DNA of 64,000 nt from Chryseobacterium camelliae (GCF_030818575.1 NZ_JAUTAL010000001.1:1054001-1118000), one strand, 5' to 3'. Shown: positions 31,929 to 41,709, counted from the first letter of the stretch. The notes: a model not told the origin generated them from the letters alone. Made by a program: numbers and translations.

Positions 31929-31937
31929 ATATTCATT

Positions 31938-32267
31938 ATGGGAATTACTAAAACAGAAATTTATACGGACGGGCAGAATAAGCTGGCTTCGCTCCTTAAA
32001 GTTTTAGGGCATCCCGCCAGGATCGCCATCCTTCAGTATATTATCAGCCAGAAGGCATGTATCTGCAATGACCTTGTGGAAGAACTGGGATTGGCACAGG
32101 CTACCATATCACAGCATCTGAAGGAGCTGAAAAACCTGGGCATCATCAAAGGGTCTATTGAAGGTAAATCTGTTTGCTATTGCATTGACGAAAAAGTCTG
32201 GAAAGGGATCCAGGATGAATTCAATGTCTTTTTCAATCAGGATGTGAAGGTGAATCAATGCTGTTAA
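31938..32267 (+). CDS. arsR: ArsR/SmtB family repressor
   Basis: A 109-residue winged-helix regulator: LASLLKVLGHPARIAILQYI, ACICNDLVEELGLAQATISQ, HLKELKNLGIIKG. The Cys pair in KACICND (about 36-38) fits the arsenite site of ArsR proteins, and NQCC closes the chain. It is the first gene of an arsenic operon and its operator overlaps the promoter. A second, weaker copy of the operator lies 16 bases after the stop. Confidence 0.92.
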   Translation: MGITKTEIYTDGQNKLASLLKVLGHPARIAILQYIISQKACICNDLVEELGLAQATISQHLKELKNLGIIKGSIEGKSVCYCIDEKVWKGIQDEFNVFFNQDVKVNQCC

Positions 32268-32282
32268 ACGCTTTTTTTAAGC

Positions 32283-32310
32283 TTTAATATCGTTATATTG
32301 CAATATGACA
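32283..32310 (+). promoter_or_regulatory. Second, imperfect ArsR operator
   Basis: TTTAATATCG (32283-32292), 8 bases TTATATTG, CAATATGACA (32301-32310): identical left arm and seven of ten positions in the right arm compared with 31901-31928. It lies in the gap between arsR and the DUF6428 gene, suggesting separate regulation of the downstream genes. Confidence 0.6.
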
Positions 32311-32344
32311 TATCATTAAAATATAATCAATAATCATCATCTGA

Positions 32345-32815
32345 ATGCGTATGACATTATCACAAATCAAAGCGATTCTGCCCACCCTGGATCATGTTGA
32401 GTTCCAGCTGGAGAACGGAATGTATGTTCCGGAGCATTTCCATGTGACAGAAGTGTGCATGGTAACCAAACATTTCATAGACTGCGGAGGCAAAATCAGA
32501 ACTGAAAAAGCCGTCAATTTCCAGTTGTGGAACGCTGACGATTTCGAGCACCGTCTAAAACCTGGTAAACTCCTGAACATCATTCAGCTGTCTGAACAAA
32601 AGCTGGGCATCGAAGATGCTGGGATAGAAGTGGAATACCAGACCGAGACAATCGGGAAATATGATCTGGAATTCAACGGGAAGAATTTCCTGCTGAAAAA
32701 CAGGCAGACGGCCTGCCTGGCCGGGGATGCCTGCGGTATTCCTGCGGAAAAACAAAGGGTCAAATTATCAGACCTGAGTAAACCCCGCTGCAATCCGGAT
32801 TCCGGTTGCTGCTAA
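32345..32815 (+). CDS. DUF6428 family protein of arsenic operons
   Basis: A 156-residue cytoplasmic protein. The stretches NGMYVPEHFHVTEVCMVTKH, FIDCGGKIRTEKAVNFQLW, GKYDLEFNGKNFLLKNRQT and the final GCC are constant features of DUF6428 proteins that accompany arsR and acr3 in Bacteroidota. A conserved His, and Cys residues at the end (CLAGDACGIP, SGCC), could bind arsenic or zinc, but no activity has been shown that I know of. Overlaps no gene; the GNAT gene follows 11 bases later. Confidence 0.85.
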   Translation: MRMTLSQIKAILPTLDHVEFQLENGMYVPEHFHVTEVCMVTKHFIDCGGKIRTEKAVNFQLWNADDFEHRLKPGKLLNIIQLSEQKLGIEDAGIEVEYQTETIGKYDLEFNGKNFLLKNRQTACLAGDACGIPAEKQRVKLSDLSKPRCNPDSGCC

Positions 32816-32826
32816 ACCCCATTCCT

Positions 32827-33318
32827 ATGGAAATAAAGACTATTACCCAAGACCATTTTTCCGAAGTAGCGGAAATCTACAGACAGGGACTGGCTACCGG
32901 GATTGCTACCTTTCAAAACGAAGTGCCGTCGTGGGAAGAGTGGGACAGGGGCCATCTTGCCTTTTGCAGGATTGCCGTAAGCGAAAACGACAAGATTCTG
33001 GGATGGGCCGCATTAACACCGGCCTCTGGCAGATCTGTATATGCAGGAGTTGCTGAAGTAAGCATTTACATTGCAGAGGAAGAAAGAGGAAAGGGGATAG
33101 GTACTCTGCTATTGAATGAGTTGATTGGGCAGAGTGAAGCCAACGGAATATGGACGCTGCAATCCGGTATATTTTCAGAGAACAAAGGCAGCATCAGGCT
33201 GCACGAGAAATGCGGTTTCAGGCAAGTAGGCTACCGGGAGCGGATAGCAAAGAAAAACGGTATCTGGAAAGATACGGTATTCATGGAACGCAGAAGCAAA
33301 ATAGTCGGGACAGACTAA
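32827..33318 (+). CDS. GNAT acetyltransferase, ArsN1/phosphinothricin-acetyltransferase-like
   Basis: A 163-residue acetyl-CoA-dependent N-acetyltransferase. The start at 32827 (MEIKTITQDHFSEVAEIYRQ) fits the family; the frame opens 21 bases earlier. Motifs: GLATGIATFQNEVPSWEEW, YIAEEERGKGIGTLLLNELI with the acetyl-CoA binding RGKGIG, and SIRLHEKCGFRQVGYRERIA. In arsenic operons such proteins (ArsN) acetylate the arsenic antibiotic arsinothricin. That activity is inferred from operon context and family; phosphinothricin is the other possible substrate. Confidence 0.83.
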   Translation: MEIKTITQDHFSEVAEIYRQGLATGIATFQNEVPSWEEWDRGHLAFCRIAVSENDKILGWAALTPASGRSVYAGVAEVSIYIAEEERGKGIGTLLLNELIGQSEANGIWTLQSGIFSENKGSIRLHEKCGFRQVGYRERIAKKNGIWKDTVFMERRSKIVGTD

Positions 33319-33344
33319 ACAGGTATTCAATCAAAAAAATAATC

Positions 33345-33968
33345 ATGTATCCAGCATTATCAGAAACCATAGCACAATTACAGGACGTTAAAGAAGAACG
33401 TAAAACTGTATTGGAGCCTTTGGTCCGCTTTATACAGCAAAAACTAAACATCCGGGAGGACGTGATCCTTACTTTCATCTGCACCCATAATTCACGCAGA
33501 AGCCATTTGGCGCAGGTATGGGCACAGGCAGCAGCATCACATTACGGCATTCGCGATGTCTACTGCTACTCCGGCGGTACGGAGGAAACGGCTTTATTTC
33601 CTAAAGTCGCGGAAACATTAACCGGTCAGGGATTCAAGGTTTTTAAAATCACGTCCGCAGACAATGCTGTATATGCTATAAAGTATGCAGACAATGCTTT
33701 ACCTGTCATCGGGTTTTCTAAAAAATATGACAGTCCTTTCAATCCTGTATCGGGGTTTGCCGCTGTGCTTACCTGTTCCCAGGCAGACGAAGGCTGTCCT
33801 TTTATTGCAGGAGCCCAGGAAAGGATACCGTTAACTTTTGAAGACCCTAAAAGTTCAGACCACACCCAATGGCAATCTGAAGTATACGCAGAAAGGAGCT
33901 TACAGATCGCATCGGAAATGTTCCACGTTTTTTCCTCCGTTAAAAATAACCCATGCAGCAAAGACTGA
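33345..33968 (+). CDS. arsC: Low-molecular-weight phosphatase-like arsenate reductase
   Basis: A 207-residue protein of the low-molecular-weight protein tyrosine phosphatase fold. The catalytic P-loop is Cys-Thr-His-Asn-Ser-Arg-Arg ([16 protein letters not shown]), a C(X)5R site. The start at 33345 gives an N-terminal helical extension ([20 protein letters not shown]) seen in Bacteroidota arsenate reductases; additional Cys residues occur in [13 protein letters not shown]. It reduces arsenate to arsenite for export by the Acr3 protein encoded next, with which it overlaps by 16 bases. Reaction inferred from the operon and family. Confidence 0.87.
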   Translation: MYPALSETIAQLQDVKEERKTVLEPLVRFIQQKLNIREDVILTFICTHNSRRSHLAQVWAQAAASHYGIRDVYCYSGGTEETALFPKVAETLTGQGFKVFKITSADNAVYAIKYADNALPVIGFSKKYDSPFNPVSGFAAVLTCSQADEGCPFIAGAQERIPLTFEDPKSSDHTQWQSEVYAERSLQIASEMFHVFSSVKNNPCSKD

Positions 33969-34978
33969 AATTTACCGACCGCTACCTGACTTTATGGATC
34001 TTCCTTGCCATTGCGGCAGGGATAGGATTGGGCTATCTCTTTCCGGAGATCTCAGGACTCGCCAACAGCCTTTCCGTAGGAACTACCAATATTCCATTGG
34101 CCGCAGGGCTGATCCTGATGATGTATCCGCCGCTGGCGAAAGTCGATTACACGCTCCTGCCGGATGTGCTAAAGGATAAAAAATCAATCGGTATATCGCT
34201 GCTGCTCAATTGGGTAGTTGGTACAATGCTCATGTTCGGGCTGGCTGTCCTGTTTTTACGGGATGAACCCGGTTATATGACAGGCCTGATATTGATTGGT
34301 CTTGCCAGATGTATCGCCATGGTCATTGTCTGGAACGATCTGGCAAAAGGCGACCACGAATATGCTGCGCTCCTGGTCGCTTTGAACAGTATCTTCCAGG
34401 TCCTTGCCTACAGTTTTTTGGTCTGGCTGTTCATTAATGTATTGCCGCGAAAATTAGGACTGACAGATTTCAATATCAGGGTGTCTGTAGAAGAGATAAC
34501 CGAAAGCGTATTGATCTATTTGGGCATTCCTTTCCTGGCAGGTTTTATGAGCCGTTATTTCCTCATCAGATCAAAAGGCAGCGAATGGTACAGGAGGAGA
34601 TTTATTCCCGGGATATCACCTATTACCCTGTATGCTCTGCTTTTTACCATTGTCATCATGTTCAGTATGAAAGGGAACCAGATCCTGGAATTGCCTATGG
34701 ATGTGCTTAAGGTAGCCGTACCGTTAAGTATTTATTTCATACTTATGTTCTTTGTATCGTTCATGGTCAATAAATCCCTGAAGATCCCTTATGATAAGAA
34801 CACATCCATATCATTTACTGCCACAGGAAATAATTTTGAATTGGCGATCGCTGTGTCCATCGCTGTTTTCGGTATTCATTCCCAGCAGGCATTTGTGGGC
34901 ATCATCGGACCGCTGATCGAAGTTCCGGTGCTGATCGTATTGGTAAAGGTGAGCTTATGGTTAAAAGAAAGGTATTAA
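33953..34978 (+). CDS. acr3: Arsenite efflux transporter, ACR3 family
   Basis: Inner-membrane transporter of 341 residues with about ten helices. Family marks: [18 protein letters not shown], the Cys-containing helix [40 protein letters not shown], and [20 protein letters not shown] close to the end. The Cys in ARCIAMV is the one needed in Acr3 proteins for arsenite transport. Its start lies inside the arsC-like gene, so they are coupled. Last gene of the operon; no strong terminator is seen in the following 300 bases. Confidence 0.93.
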   Translation: MQQRLKFTDRYLTLWIFLAIAAGIGLGYLFPEISGLANSLSVGTTNIPLAAGLILMMYPPLAKVDYTLLPDVLKDKKSIGISLLLNWVVGTMLMFGLAVLFLRDEPGYMTGLILIGLARCIAMVIVWNDLAKGDHEYAALLVALNSIFQVLAYSFLVWLFINVLPRKLGLTDFNIRVSVEEITESVLIYLGIPFLAGFMSRYFLIRSKGSEWYRRRFIPGISPITLYALLFTIVIMFSMKGNQILELPMDVLKVAVPLSIYFILMFFVSFMVNKSLKIPYDKNTSISFTATGNNFELAIAVSIAVFGIHSQQAFVGIIGPLIEVPVLIVLVKVSLWLKERY

Positions 34979-35292
34979 TGCGGTTGAAGTATTTGATCTT
35001 AAAATGGTGCTGTTGGTACCTGACAGCCCGTCAGTTTTCAAGATAATATAAAGATTAGCATTTTTAAAGACCTTTCCATTTTTCACCATAACAGATTTCG
35101 TTACCCCTATTTAAACAGAATCTGGTCCGGTTCATTCTTCAGGCTGCCCACTGAGTAATGTAAATTCAAGTTAAAAGATTTGATTTTGAATACACTCAAT
35201 TCCGGCAAAGTTTGTAGCAGAGTCATTTTCTGTTGCTGTGCTACTTTTTCATTTAAAAAAACTTTTCTATACAACATTTCCTGTTGTGCAGT
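34979..35292. other. Intergenic region between acr3 and the convergent SDR gene
   Basis: No gene or clear hairpin seen. AT-rich, with short T runs only. Confidence 0.35.
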
Positions 35293-36066
35293 TCAGTAAA
35301 AATCGCTGTAAGTCTTCACCGGGAATCTCTCTGCACTTTCAGCAAGTAAATCATCAACGGGGCGGCCGGAAATTTCCACTTTTAAATGACCTGTAGGGCC
35401 AAAGCCGATTGTGGTATTTTTTCCGTTGGTTATTTCTTCAAAAACGTGGTCACAAAATTCTTCAAGGGGCACGCCGTGACGTAACCCCGGTCCTGCTAAG
35501 GCCGTCTGCACTGCGGGCGGAATGAGTTCAACAACCTTACATTTCGTCCTGGACAATGCATGTGCCAGTGTTAGGGTATAGCTATGGAGTGCTGCCTTAC
35601 AGGCACTGTAGACCGGCGCGAACACCTGGGGTATATATGCTCCGCCTGAAGTAATATTGATGATCATGCCGGGCTGATCATTTTTCAGGATGTGCGGTAT
35701 CAGCAGGTCATTCAGGTGAATGGGAGCAGATAACAAAATATCTATTTCCTGCTGCCTTTCATCCCAGGGCGAATGATCCTCAGCGAGGGCAATTCTGCGT
35801 TGGATACCAGCATTGTTGATCAGTAAATTGAGATCACTGAACTGATCTTTTACGTATTTTGCCAGCAATTCGCGCTCCTCTGCCTTGCCGATATCATTAA
35901 CGACAGTATGTAAGCCCGGATTTTCCAGGGCAAGTTTGTCCAGTTTCTCCCTGTTTCTTCCGGTAACCAGTACTTTGCTGCCGGATTTAAGGAACCGGAT
36001 AGCCAGGCCTTTTCCAATACCGTCGCTGCCGCCGGTAATCAGAACCGATTTTTTCTTTAGATCCAT
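35293..36066 (-). CDS. Short-chain dehydrogenase/reductase, DltE-like
   Basis: A 257-residue classical SDR: cofactor motif VLITGGSDGIGKGLAIRF (residues 8-25), LLINNAGIQ, the Ser of INITSGGAYIP, and YSACKAALHSY with Tyr and Lys of the active site. The DltE-type features are the NDIGKAEERELLAKYV segment and the ELIPPAVQTALAG end loop. Substrate unknown. A short AraC-type gene is 69 bases upstream on the same strand and may regulate it. Confidence 0.88.
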   Translation of the reverse strand: MDLKKKSVLITGGSDGIGKGLAIRFLKSGSKVLVTGRNREKLDKLALENPGLHTVVNDIGKAEERELLAKYVKDQFSDLNLLINNAGIQRRIALAEDHSPWDERQQEIDILLSAPIHLNDLLIPHILKNDQPGMIINITSGGAYIPQVFAPVYSACKAALHSYTLTLAHALSRTKCKVVELIPPAVQTALAGPGLRHGVPLEEFCDHVFEEITNGKNTTIGFGPTGHLKVEISGRPVDDLLAESAERFPVKTYSDFY

Positions 36067-36135
36067 AATTTGAATGGTATTTTAAGGCAAAGGTATATCG
36101 GCCGGACCAGAAAAAATGGTCATGATTTCAGTATT

Positions 36136-36495
36136 TCAAATTTTTTCGGCAATAGACCGTCGGTAAGACTTCGGGGTCTCACCGGTAAACCGCTTGAACC
36201 ATTTGGTGAACTGTGACGGATCATAGGACAGGATATAGGCGATCTCCTTAATGGCTAAATTCTCATCGGAAAGCAGTTTCTTCGCCGTTTCCAGTATTTT
36301 CATCTGATAGATGCCGCAAGGTGTTTCCCCTGTTACCTGTTTAATGGTATTGCTTAAATGCGTAGGATGGATGCACAACAGCTCGGCAAACTTTTCGATT
36401 TCAAACATGGTTTCTTCTTTTGAATTTGTTAAATCATCAAGATGCTTCTCAATTAGGATCACAAAAGATTCCGTAATGTCAGATGGCCGGGTCAT
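36136..36495 (-). CDS. Short AraC-type regulator, HTH only
   Basis: A 119-residue protein consisting of the AraC double HTH: FAELLCIHPTHLSNTIKQVT, TPCGIYQMKILETAKKLL, AIKEIAYILSYDPSQFTKWF, KRFTGETPKSYRRS. No ligand-binding domain is present, so it is either a stand-alone DNA-binding protein or a shortened gene. It sits directly upstream of the SDR gene on the same strand, so the two probably form a unit. Confidence 0.85.
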   Translation of the reverse strand: MTRPSDITESFVILIEKHLDDLTNSKEETMFEIEKFAELLCIHPTHLSNTIKQVTGETPCGIYQMKILETAKKLLSDENLAIKEIAYILSYDPSQFTKWFKRFTGETPKSYRRSIAEKI

Positions 36496-36663
36496 TGATT
36501 TTATGTCTGTAATGTAAAGCTAAATATACATTTTAAAGTTTAAAATACATGTTTCAGATTGATATAAATCCTGAATCAGACGTTAAAATTTCTACAGTAC
36601 GAATGATCGCCGTTGATTCCTGGTCAATTAATCCATTAAAGCATATTAATCCTGTTGCAGAAT

Positions 36664-37470
36664 TTAGTCTGCAATTTTCTCCCCCTTCTGAATGTAACTG
36701 ACATCGCCAAAGGTTTCCACCGTAAACCTGCCATTTTTATAGGTTACTTTGGATACGGCTGCGTTAGCCATGAGGCCACCTGTGGTTTTCTTACCCGAAC
36801 TATCCAGATCTGACAAGAATATCACCAGGGACATGCCATGCCCTACAACCAGGATATTACCACCCCCATTGTTCTGCTCTTTTTGCGCTATCTCAAGAAT
36901 GGCATGCTGACCTCTTGATTTAACCTGGTCGTAATCTTCTGCTATGCCCAATGTTTCGAGGGCCTTAAAAGCGGCCATTACATTTTCGATACTTTCATGT
37001 TTCGTCTTTAGCGCTTCGAACAGCTCTGCGGATGATTTGTAATGGAGGTATAATGCTGCGTCTGTCCACATTTTTGTATTCTCGCCACCTTCATAACTGC
37101 CAAAGCAGGTCTCCCGTAAGTCGGGTACTTCATGAACGGATATATCTTGCTGCCCTTTCGTATCAAGAACCAGACGGGCTGTTTGTCGTGCACGTCCCAG
37201 ATCGCTGGAATAGGCTGCTTTGAAATTGATTTTTTCACTCCTGAGCCCCTTGGCAAGATCTTTTGCTCCTTTGATTCCCTCAGGGGTTAATGGCGCATCT
37301 GCCCATCCCTGTACGCGGTCCATGGTGTTGAGGATGGTTTTTCCATGGCGTACAAAATAGAATACAACGGTATTGTCTTTAGCGGGTTTTGCAGCCTTTT
37401 GAGACTGGGCAAATAAGCAGGTGTGAAACATCATAAAAAGAAGTGTGGGAATGAACTGTAATTTTTTCAT
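36664..37470 (-). CDS. Secreted histidine phosphatase (phosphoglycerate-mutase fold)
   Basis: A 268-residue protein with signal peptide (MKKLQFIPTLLFMMFHTCLFAQ). The histidine phosphatase core is complete: FVRHGKTILN (phospho-His), a basic AYSSDLGRARQTARL, the acid/base LRETCFGSYEGGEN, and ILVVGHGMSLVIF. It should be a periplasmic phosphatase acting on small phosphate esters. Genes on each side are not obviously related. Confidence 0.88.
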   Translation of the reverse strand: MKKLQFIPTLLFMMFHTCLFAQSQKAAKPAKDNTVVFYFVRHGKTILNTMDRVQGWADAPLTPEGIKGAKDLAKGLRSEKINFKAAYSSDLGRARQTARLVLDTKGQQDISVHEVPDLRETCFGSYEGGENTKMWTDAALYLHYKSSAELFEALKTKHESIENVMAAFKALETLGIAEDYDQVKSRGQHAILEIAQKEQNNGGGNILVVGHGMSLVIFLSDLDSSGKKTTGGLMANAAVSKVTYKNGRFTVETFGDVSYIQKGEKIAD

Positions 37471-38031
37471 ATTTTCAATAATTAGTTATAGATTGATGGT
37501 TTGCTATGAGCAATAAGGATCATGATCGGAATACTTATTCTTTGAAGGGTTTTGCATAATTTGATTCATTTAACCTCCATACAATTCAGACAGATTATAT
37601 CTTAGGAATCCTATTCATTATAGTTGTGTCTGTTATCTTCATTGCTTCATTAAGAAGCGATTCAATATTATCGGATTTCAGTCAGATTCGCAAACAATAA
37701 TTAGCAAAATCAATTAATATAGATTAAAACCGGTAAATCAATGCATTGGATGCAAAAATTTACTATCCATTAGGTGATGTATTGTAAAAAATTCTGTTTT
37801 TCAAGTATCGTAAGATGTAGTTGAATTTTACTCTTAAACAGCCGGGGAATGTTAATATTCCGAAAGATACAGTGATCAGGTAAATTGGGGTTGGACCAGT
37901 AATCTTTCAACAGTTTAAAGAATGGTATTGAAGGGCCTAGGCAGACTATAACCATGCATTTCAGATTTTAAAAATGAAGCTGATCATGCATATTCAAAGA
38001 AAAATTCTTTTAAAATCATTGGTGTAAAGAA
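37471..38031. other. Intergenic region upstream of the histidine phosphatase gene
   Basis: About 560 bases, AT-rich. I see no gene with plausible product; the only ORF (37770-37955, minus) looks random. No tRNA or clear repeat. It must include the phosphatase promoter. Confidence 0.4.
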
Positions 38032-38060
38032 TAAAAAAAGACTGCCTTCCGGGGCAGTCT
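38032..38060 (-). terminator. Terminator of the DUF4198 gene
   Basis: On the minus strand AGACTGCC / GGCAGTCT around CCGGAA-type loop, then a run of seven Ts. Begins 10 bases after the stop. Confidence 0.85.
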
Positions 38061-38069
38061 CTGTATCGT

Positions 38070-38780
38070 TTAGTATGTAAGGCTATAGTCACACCTGTGT
38101 CTTTCTGAAAAGTATTGTTTGCCTTCAAACACATCCTCATGCGGAATGTATTGATCCAGTCTGATCAGATACCTGCCTCTGGAGGCCAACGGAAAGGATG
38201 CTGTTCCGTTTTCATCAGTATTAATTCTGATATCGTGATTGTCCGGCAGGAAAACCCGCAACGGCGTATCTTTTTTTACAGGTCTGCCATCAATACTGGC
38301 AAAAACGGTTGCCAATTTGTGTTTGATTTTTACCTCTACATTTAGATACGGCATTTTAATAGGCTGTTCTGTGTTTTTGGCGATTACATAAACCGTATGC
38401 AGGTATTGAACGGGCCTGATATTGTTTTTCTGTTCGTCTCTTTCGACAACGGGCAGCTGATTGTTAACCGCATAAATATGATAGGTTCCGTCCATTTTAG
38501 GGATATAGCTGCCCAGCCAGTAATCTTTTTCCTGCCGGATAGAAATATCCGTTGTTTTACCATCCGGATCAATGACGGTCAAGGTAAAGCCTTTCATTTT
38601 GTCAAGGTCATGGCCACTTTTGATATATCTTTCTTTACTGTCACTCACTCCTCCGTACCGGATTTTTATAGCGAGCAGGTCGCCCTTTTTTCCGGAACCC
38701 TCCAGTTCCAGCCAGTATCCGTCAGCATAAACCAGATTACCGAGAAACAGGAACAAAACAAGATAAAAAAGTTTATGCAT
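38070..38780 (-). CDS. DUF4198-like periplasmic protein
   Basis: A 236-residue protein with signal peptide (MHKLFYLVLFLFLGNLVYA). The opening DGYWLELEGSGKKGDLLAIKIRYGG and DGKTTDISIRQEKDYWLGSY, and the later RPVKKDTPLRVFLPD and GRYLIRLDQYIPHED, match the DUF4198 pattern of proteins associated with metal transport (NikM-like/TonB partners). It is 15 bases downstream of the TonB-dependent receptor gene, so the two form an operon and it probably assists uptake or handling of the same substrate. Confidence 0.8.
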   Translation of the reverse strand: MHKLFYLVLFLFLGNLVYADGYWLELEGSGKKGDLLAIKIRYGGVSDSKERYIKSGHDLDKMKGFTLTVIDPDGKTTDISIRQEKDYWLGSYIPKMDGTYHIYAVNNQLPVVERDEQKNNIRPVQYLHTVYVIAKNTEQPIKMPYLNVEVKIKHKLATVFASIDGRPVKKDTPLRVFLPDNHDIRINTDENGTASFPLASRGRYLIRLDQYIPHEDVFEGKQYFSERHRCDYSLTY

Positions 38781-38795
38781 GCGGTTAAAGAGTAT

Positions 38796-41168
38796 TTAAA
38801 ATTTTAAAGCAATGCTGGCTAAATATCTGATAGGAGCCTGAGGCGTTAATCGTACAGACCATGCTCTCTCGCTTGTGATATTGTCAATCTTCAGACCCAG
38901 CCTGTATTTCGGTCGGTCATAGAAAACACTGGCATCAAACATTTTGTATGACGGGATAATTACTTTTGCGGTCTGCGTATTGGTCTGGTAAGACATGCTT
39001 CCGATATTTCCGCCGAAACCAGCGCCTAAGCCACTTAATTTTCCTTTTACAAAGCTGTAGCTTACCCAGAAATTATACATATTCTGAGGCCCTGAAGCAG
39101 CAGGGCGTAAATTCAGAACAGAAGCATCCGATTCTGTAAATTTACTGTCATTGTACGCATATCCTACAATGATATTCAGGCCCGCAACAGGATTGGCTGT
39201 AATATCCACCTCTACACCTTTGCTGTACTGAGAGCCGTCCTGGATGGAGAAATTGGCATCATCCGGATCTGTCCTCAACACATGGTCAACGTTAATGTCA
39301 TAGTAACTCACGGTTCCTACAAGTTTGTGGTTGAACAGATCTGCTTTAGCTCCGAATTCCAGCTGATTTCCTCTTTGGGGAACGAAATTATTTCCATTCT
39401 TATCCACTCCGCTGATATTAAAGAACCCGTTTAAGTAGTTTCCGAAAAGTGATACTTTATCTTTCACAACTTCGTAAACCAAACCTGATTTATGAGACAG
39501 TGCCGTCTGTGTGTAAGGCCCGGCCTGCAGCCCGCTTACACTGAGTCCTCCGGCGGTCTGGCCTGTAAGGATGTTATAGACTCCTTTGTAATGGAAATTA
39601 TCGACGCGGAGGCTTCCCATTATTTTCAGCCGGTCAGTAATATCAAATACATCAGAAATATAGGCCGCATATGTGTTATCGCTGCTTTTTTCTTTTCTCG
39701 GCGTACCGGTATTGGTAAGGTTGTCCAGCATATCTCTTGTCACCCTGTAGGTGCTTGGCGTATTCACAAAATCAACCACGGGTGCATTGACGGTAGTCCT
39801 GTCGAAACTGTTGAAATTGTTGTAGTAATCCAGTCCGAAAACCATTCTGTTCCGGAACTTGCCGATATAAAAATCTCCGATAAAATTCTGCTGAAGATCA
39901 GTTGCAATAAAATTGGTATTTCCTACAATCACACTCGGCTGTAATGTGGTATCAGAGCGGCCGTTCAGAGCGGTAATATAGCCGTTGATGGTAGATCTTG
40001 CCCTGGAGAATATGGTTTGGGAAGTCCATTGGGATGATATTTTATAATTCAATTGCCCGAAGATGTTCATCATCTGGGTAGAGTAGGTGATATCGTCTCC
40101 CAAAAATGTTTTGTTGTAAGGGAAATTCATATCGGCAATAGACTGGATTTTGTTGCTTTTTGTGTAAGGATTAAAACGGACTACCGAAGTTCCCTTTGCA
40201 ATCCCGAATTCAACATCCACTAATAAGGCTAACCTGTCATTGATCTGATAGGAAAAGCTTGGAGCAAGGGCCAGGCTGTTTGTAAAGCCAGTATCCTGGA
40301 AACTTTTTTCAAATGTTGTCGCTCCGTTCAGCCTGAACAGTGCTGTTTTATCTGCGTTAATCGGAGTATTGGCGTCAAAAGTAAGCCTGTTGAAATTCCA
40401 GCTTCCGCCCGTATAGCTTACTTCTCCTCCTTTTCCGTTGTATGGTTTTTTAGTAACCCTGTTGTATAATCCTCCATAGCTGCTTGACACTTGTGTCCCG
40501 AAAAGGGTAGTGGAAGGGCCTTTAATAGCTTCTATCCTTTCCAGATTGGCATTGTCTAAAAATGAAAATGCGGCTCCGGCAACACCATTTCTTGCATTAG
40601 GCTCGGTTTCAAAACCCCGGGAACGAAAGGTTACCCTTCCCTGATTGGCTATCACCGGAATCCCGGCTCCGGGAACATTTTTGGAAACACTTCCCAGGTC
40701 AACGGCCATTTGCTGAGTGATCAGCTCTTTAGGGACGGTATTGTATACCTGTGGATTTTCAAGGTATTTTATAGGTAATTTTGCAACATAAGGACTTTCT
40801 TTCCTTGTGATTTTAGGTGTATTGCCCACAATTCTTACTTCCTGTAATACCTGAATATTTTCTTTGGACAGCTGGTATTTGATTGCGGTATCCTCATCCT
40901 GCTTTACTTGAACGGGGATTTGCTGCTCTTTAAGCCCCAACATCTGGATTTTAACAATATAATTCCCGGGTGTAATATCAGAAAACTTGAAATTTCCATG
41001 AATATCAGTGATGGTATTTCTATCCTGATCTACAAGTGAAACGGAAACAAGTTCCAAGGGTTCGTTATCAACTGAGGTAATGGTTCCGGAGATCGATCCG
41101 GTGTTGGTCTGTGCAATAAAAAATGAAAAGCACAAAAAAGAAATCAAAAAGATTAAACGTTTCATCAT
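38796..41168 (-). CDS. TonB-dependent siderophore-type receptor
   Basis: Outer-membrane receptor of 790 residues. Signal peptide (MKRLIFLISFLCFSFFIAQ; ATG at 41165 or 41168), a carboxypeptidase-regulatory-like repeat (TGSISGTITSVDNEPLELVS, residues 22-105), a plug with FRSRGFETEPNARNGVAGA and IEAIKGPSTTLFGTQVSS, and a barrel ending in the C-terminal IRYLASIALKF. These are marks of the FhuA/FpvA-like siderophore receptors. It is the first gene of a unit with the DUF4198 protein, and an imperfect inverted repeat (41313-41335) upstream could be an iron-regulator site. Substrate unknown. Confidence 0.9.
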   Translation of the reverse strand: MMKRLIFLISFLCFSFFIAQTNTGSISGTITSVDNEPLELVSVSLVDQDRNTITDIHGNFKFSDITPGNYIVKIQMLGLKEQQIPVQVKQDEDTAIKYQLSKENIQVLQEVRIVGNTPKITRKESPYVAKLPIKYLENPQVYNTVPKELITQQMAVDLGSVSKNVPGAGIPVIANQGRVTFRSRGFETEPNARNGVAGAAFSFLDNANLERIEAIKGPSTTLFGTQVSSSYGGLYNRVTKKPYNGKGGEVSYTGGSWNFNRLTFDANTPINADKTALFRLNGATTFEKSFQDTGFTNSLALAPSFSYQINDRLALLVDVEFGIAKGTSVVRFNPYTKSNKIQSIADMNFPYNKTFLGDDITYSTQMMNIFGQLNYKISSQWTSQTIFSRARSTINGYITALNGRSDTTLQPSVIVGNTNFIATDLQQNFIGDFYIGKFRNRMVFGLDYYNNFNSFDRTTVNAPVVDFVNTPSTYRVTRDMLDNLTNTGTPRKEKSSDNTYAAYISDVFDITDRLKIMGSLRVDNFHYKGVYNILTGQTAGGLSVSGLQAGPYTQTALSHKSGLVYEVVKDKVSLFGNYLNGFFNISGVDKNGNNFVPQRGNQLEFGAKADLFNHKLVGTVSYYDINVDHVLRTDPDDANFSIQDGSQYSKGVEVDITANPVAGLNIIVGYAYNDSKFTESDASVLNLRPAASGPQNMYNFWVSYSFVKGKLSGLGAGFGGNIGSMSYQTNTQTAKVIIPSYKMFDASVFYDRPKYRLGLKIDNITSERAWSVRLTPQAPIRYLASIALKF

Positions 41169-41312
41169 AATTTATAAAATATACATTCCTTATTCTCTTT
41201 TATGGAGAGGAATCAGTGAGACTTATATCGTTCAAAATATTTTGTGATGAGGTGGATGCTTACATGGAACTTCAATTCCTTTTGGGTTGAGTCATGAAGT
41301 GTTTTATTAAAT

Positions 41313-41335
41313 TTATTTAGACCAATTATTAATAA
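41313..41335 (-). promoter_or_regulatory. Imperfect inverted repeat, candidate metal-regulator site
   Basis: TTATTTAGA (41313-41321) / TATTAATAA (41327-41335) with seven of nine positions paired around CCAAT, 145 bases upstream of the siderophore-type receptor gene. AT-rich sites of this shape are known for Fur/DtxR-type proteins; assignment is inference. Confidence 0.3.
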
Positions 41336-41709
41336 GGTGCAAATGTAAATAAAAAAATGTTCCGAATCATGAATAATGTCCGGAAAATAAAAATAAAATT
41401 TTAACGGAAGGAAAATGGTTCAGCTCCGAAACAATGCTGTCTGAAAAGAATGCTTATCAGAGGAACTCAGAAAGCCTGATCAGCATGTTTTTCAATATAT
41501 TTCATCATCCTTTTCAGCCAGCAAAAAAATCATAACCAATATCAGACTAATGATGGATTTTTTAAACTGTGGAATATAAAGGCAGCAAATAAAGATAAGT
41601 GTGAAAAATGGAATAGCCAAACCTGGCTGGAAAAATGCGGTCAATTATGGTCCCTTATATTTTCAGAAATAATGTTTAATCATCCATCAATTTTTTATTA
41701 AATATTAAA

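Larger units (their letters stand above)
30849..31937. other. Long intergenic region upstream of the aegerolysin and arsR genes
   Basis: No confident gene in about 1.1 kb. One minus-strand ORF (31066-31326, 86 codons, MKTTHLSLPISNRCIWGPVR at the start) has acceptable codon use but no signal, ribosome site or family I recognise; other ORFs look random. A short IR CCCGG / CCGGG lies at about 31037-31052. The right end (31887-31928) is the arsR control region. The length is unusual and could hide a regulatory RNA or a decayed gene. Confidence 0.4.

Noticed and set aside
39492..39944. Plus-strand ORF of 150 codons opposite the siderophore-type receptor
   Set aside because: Lies in a well-supported receptor gene; composition is that of a shadow.
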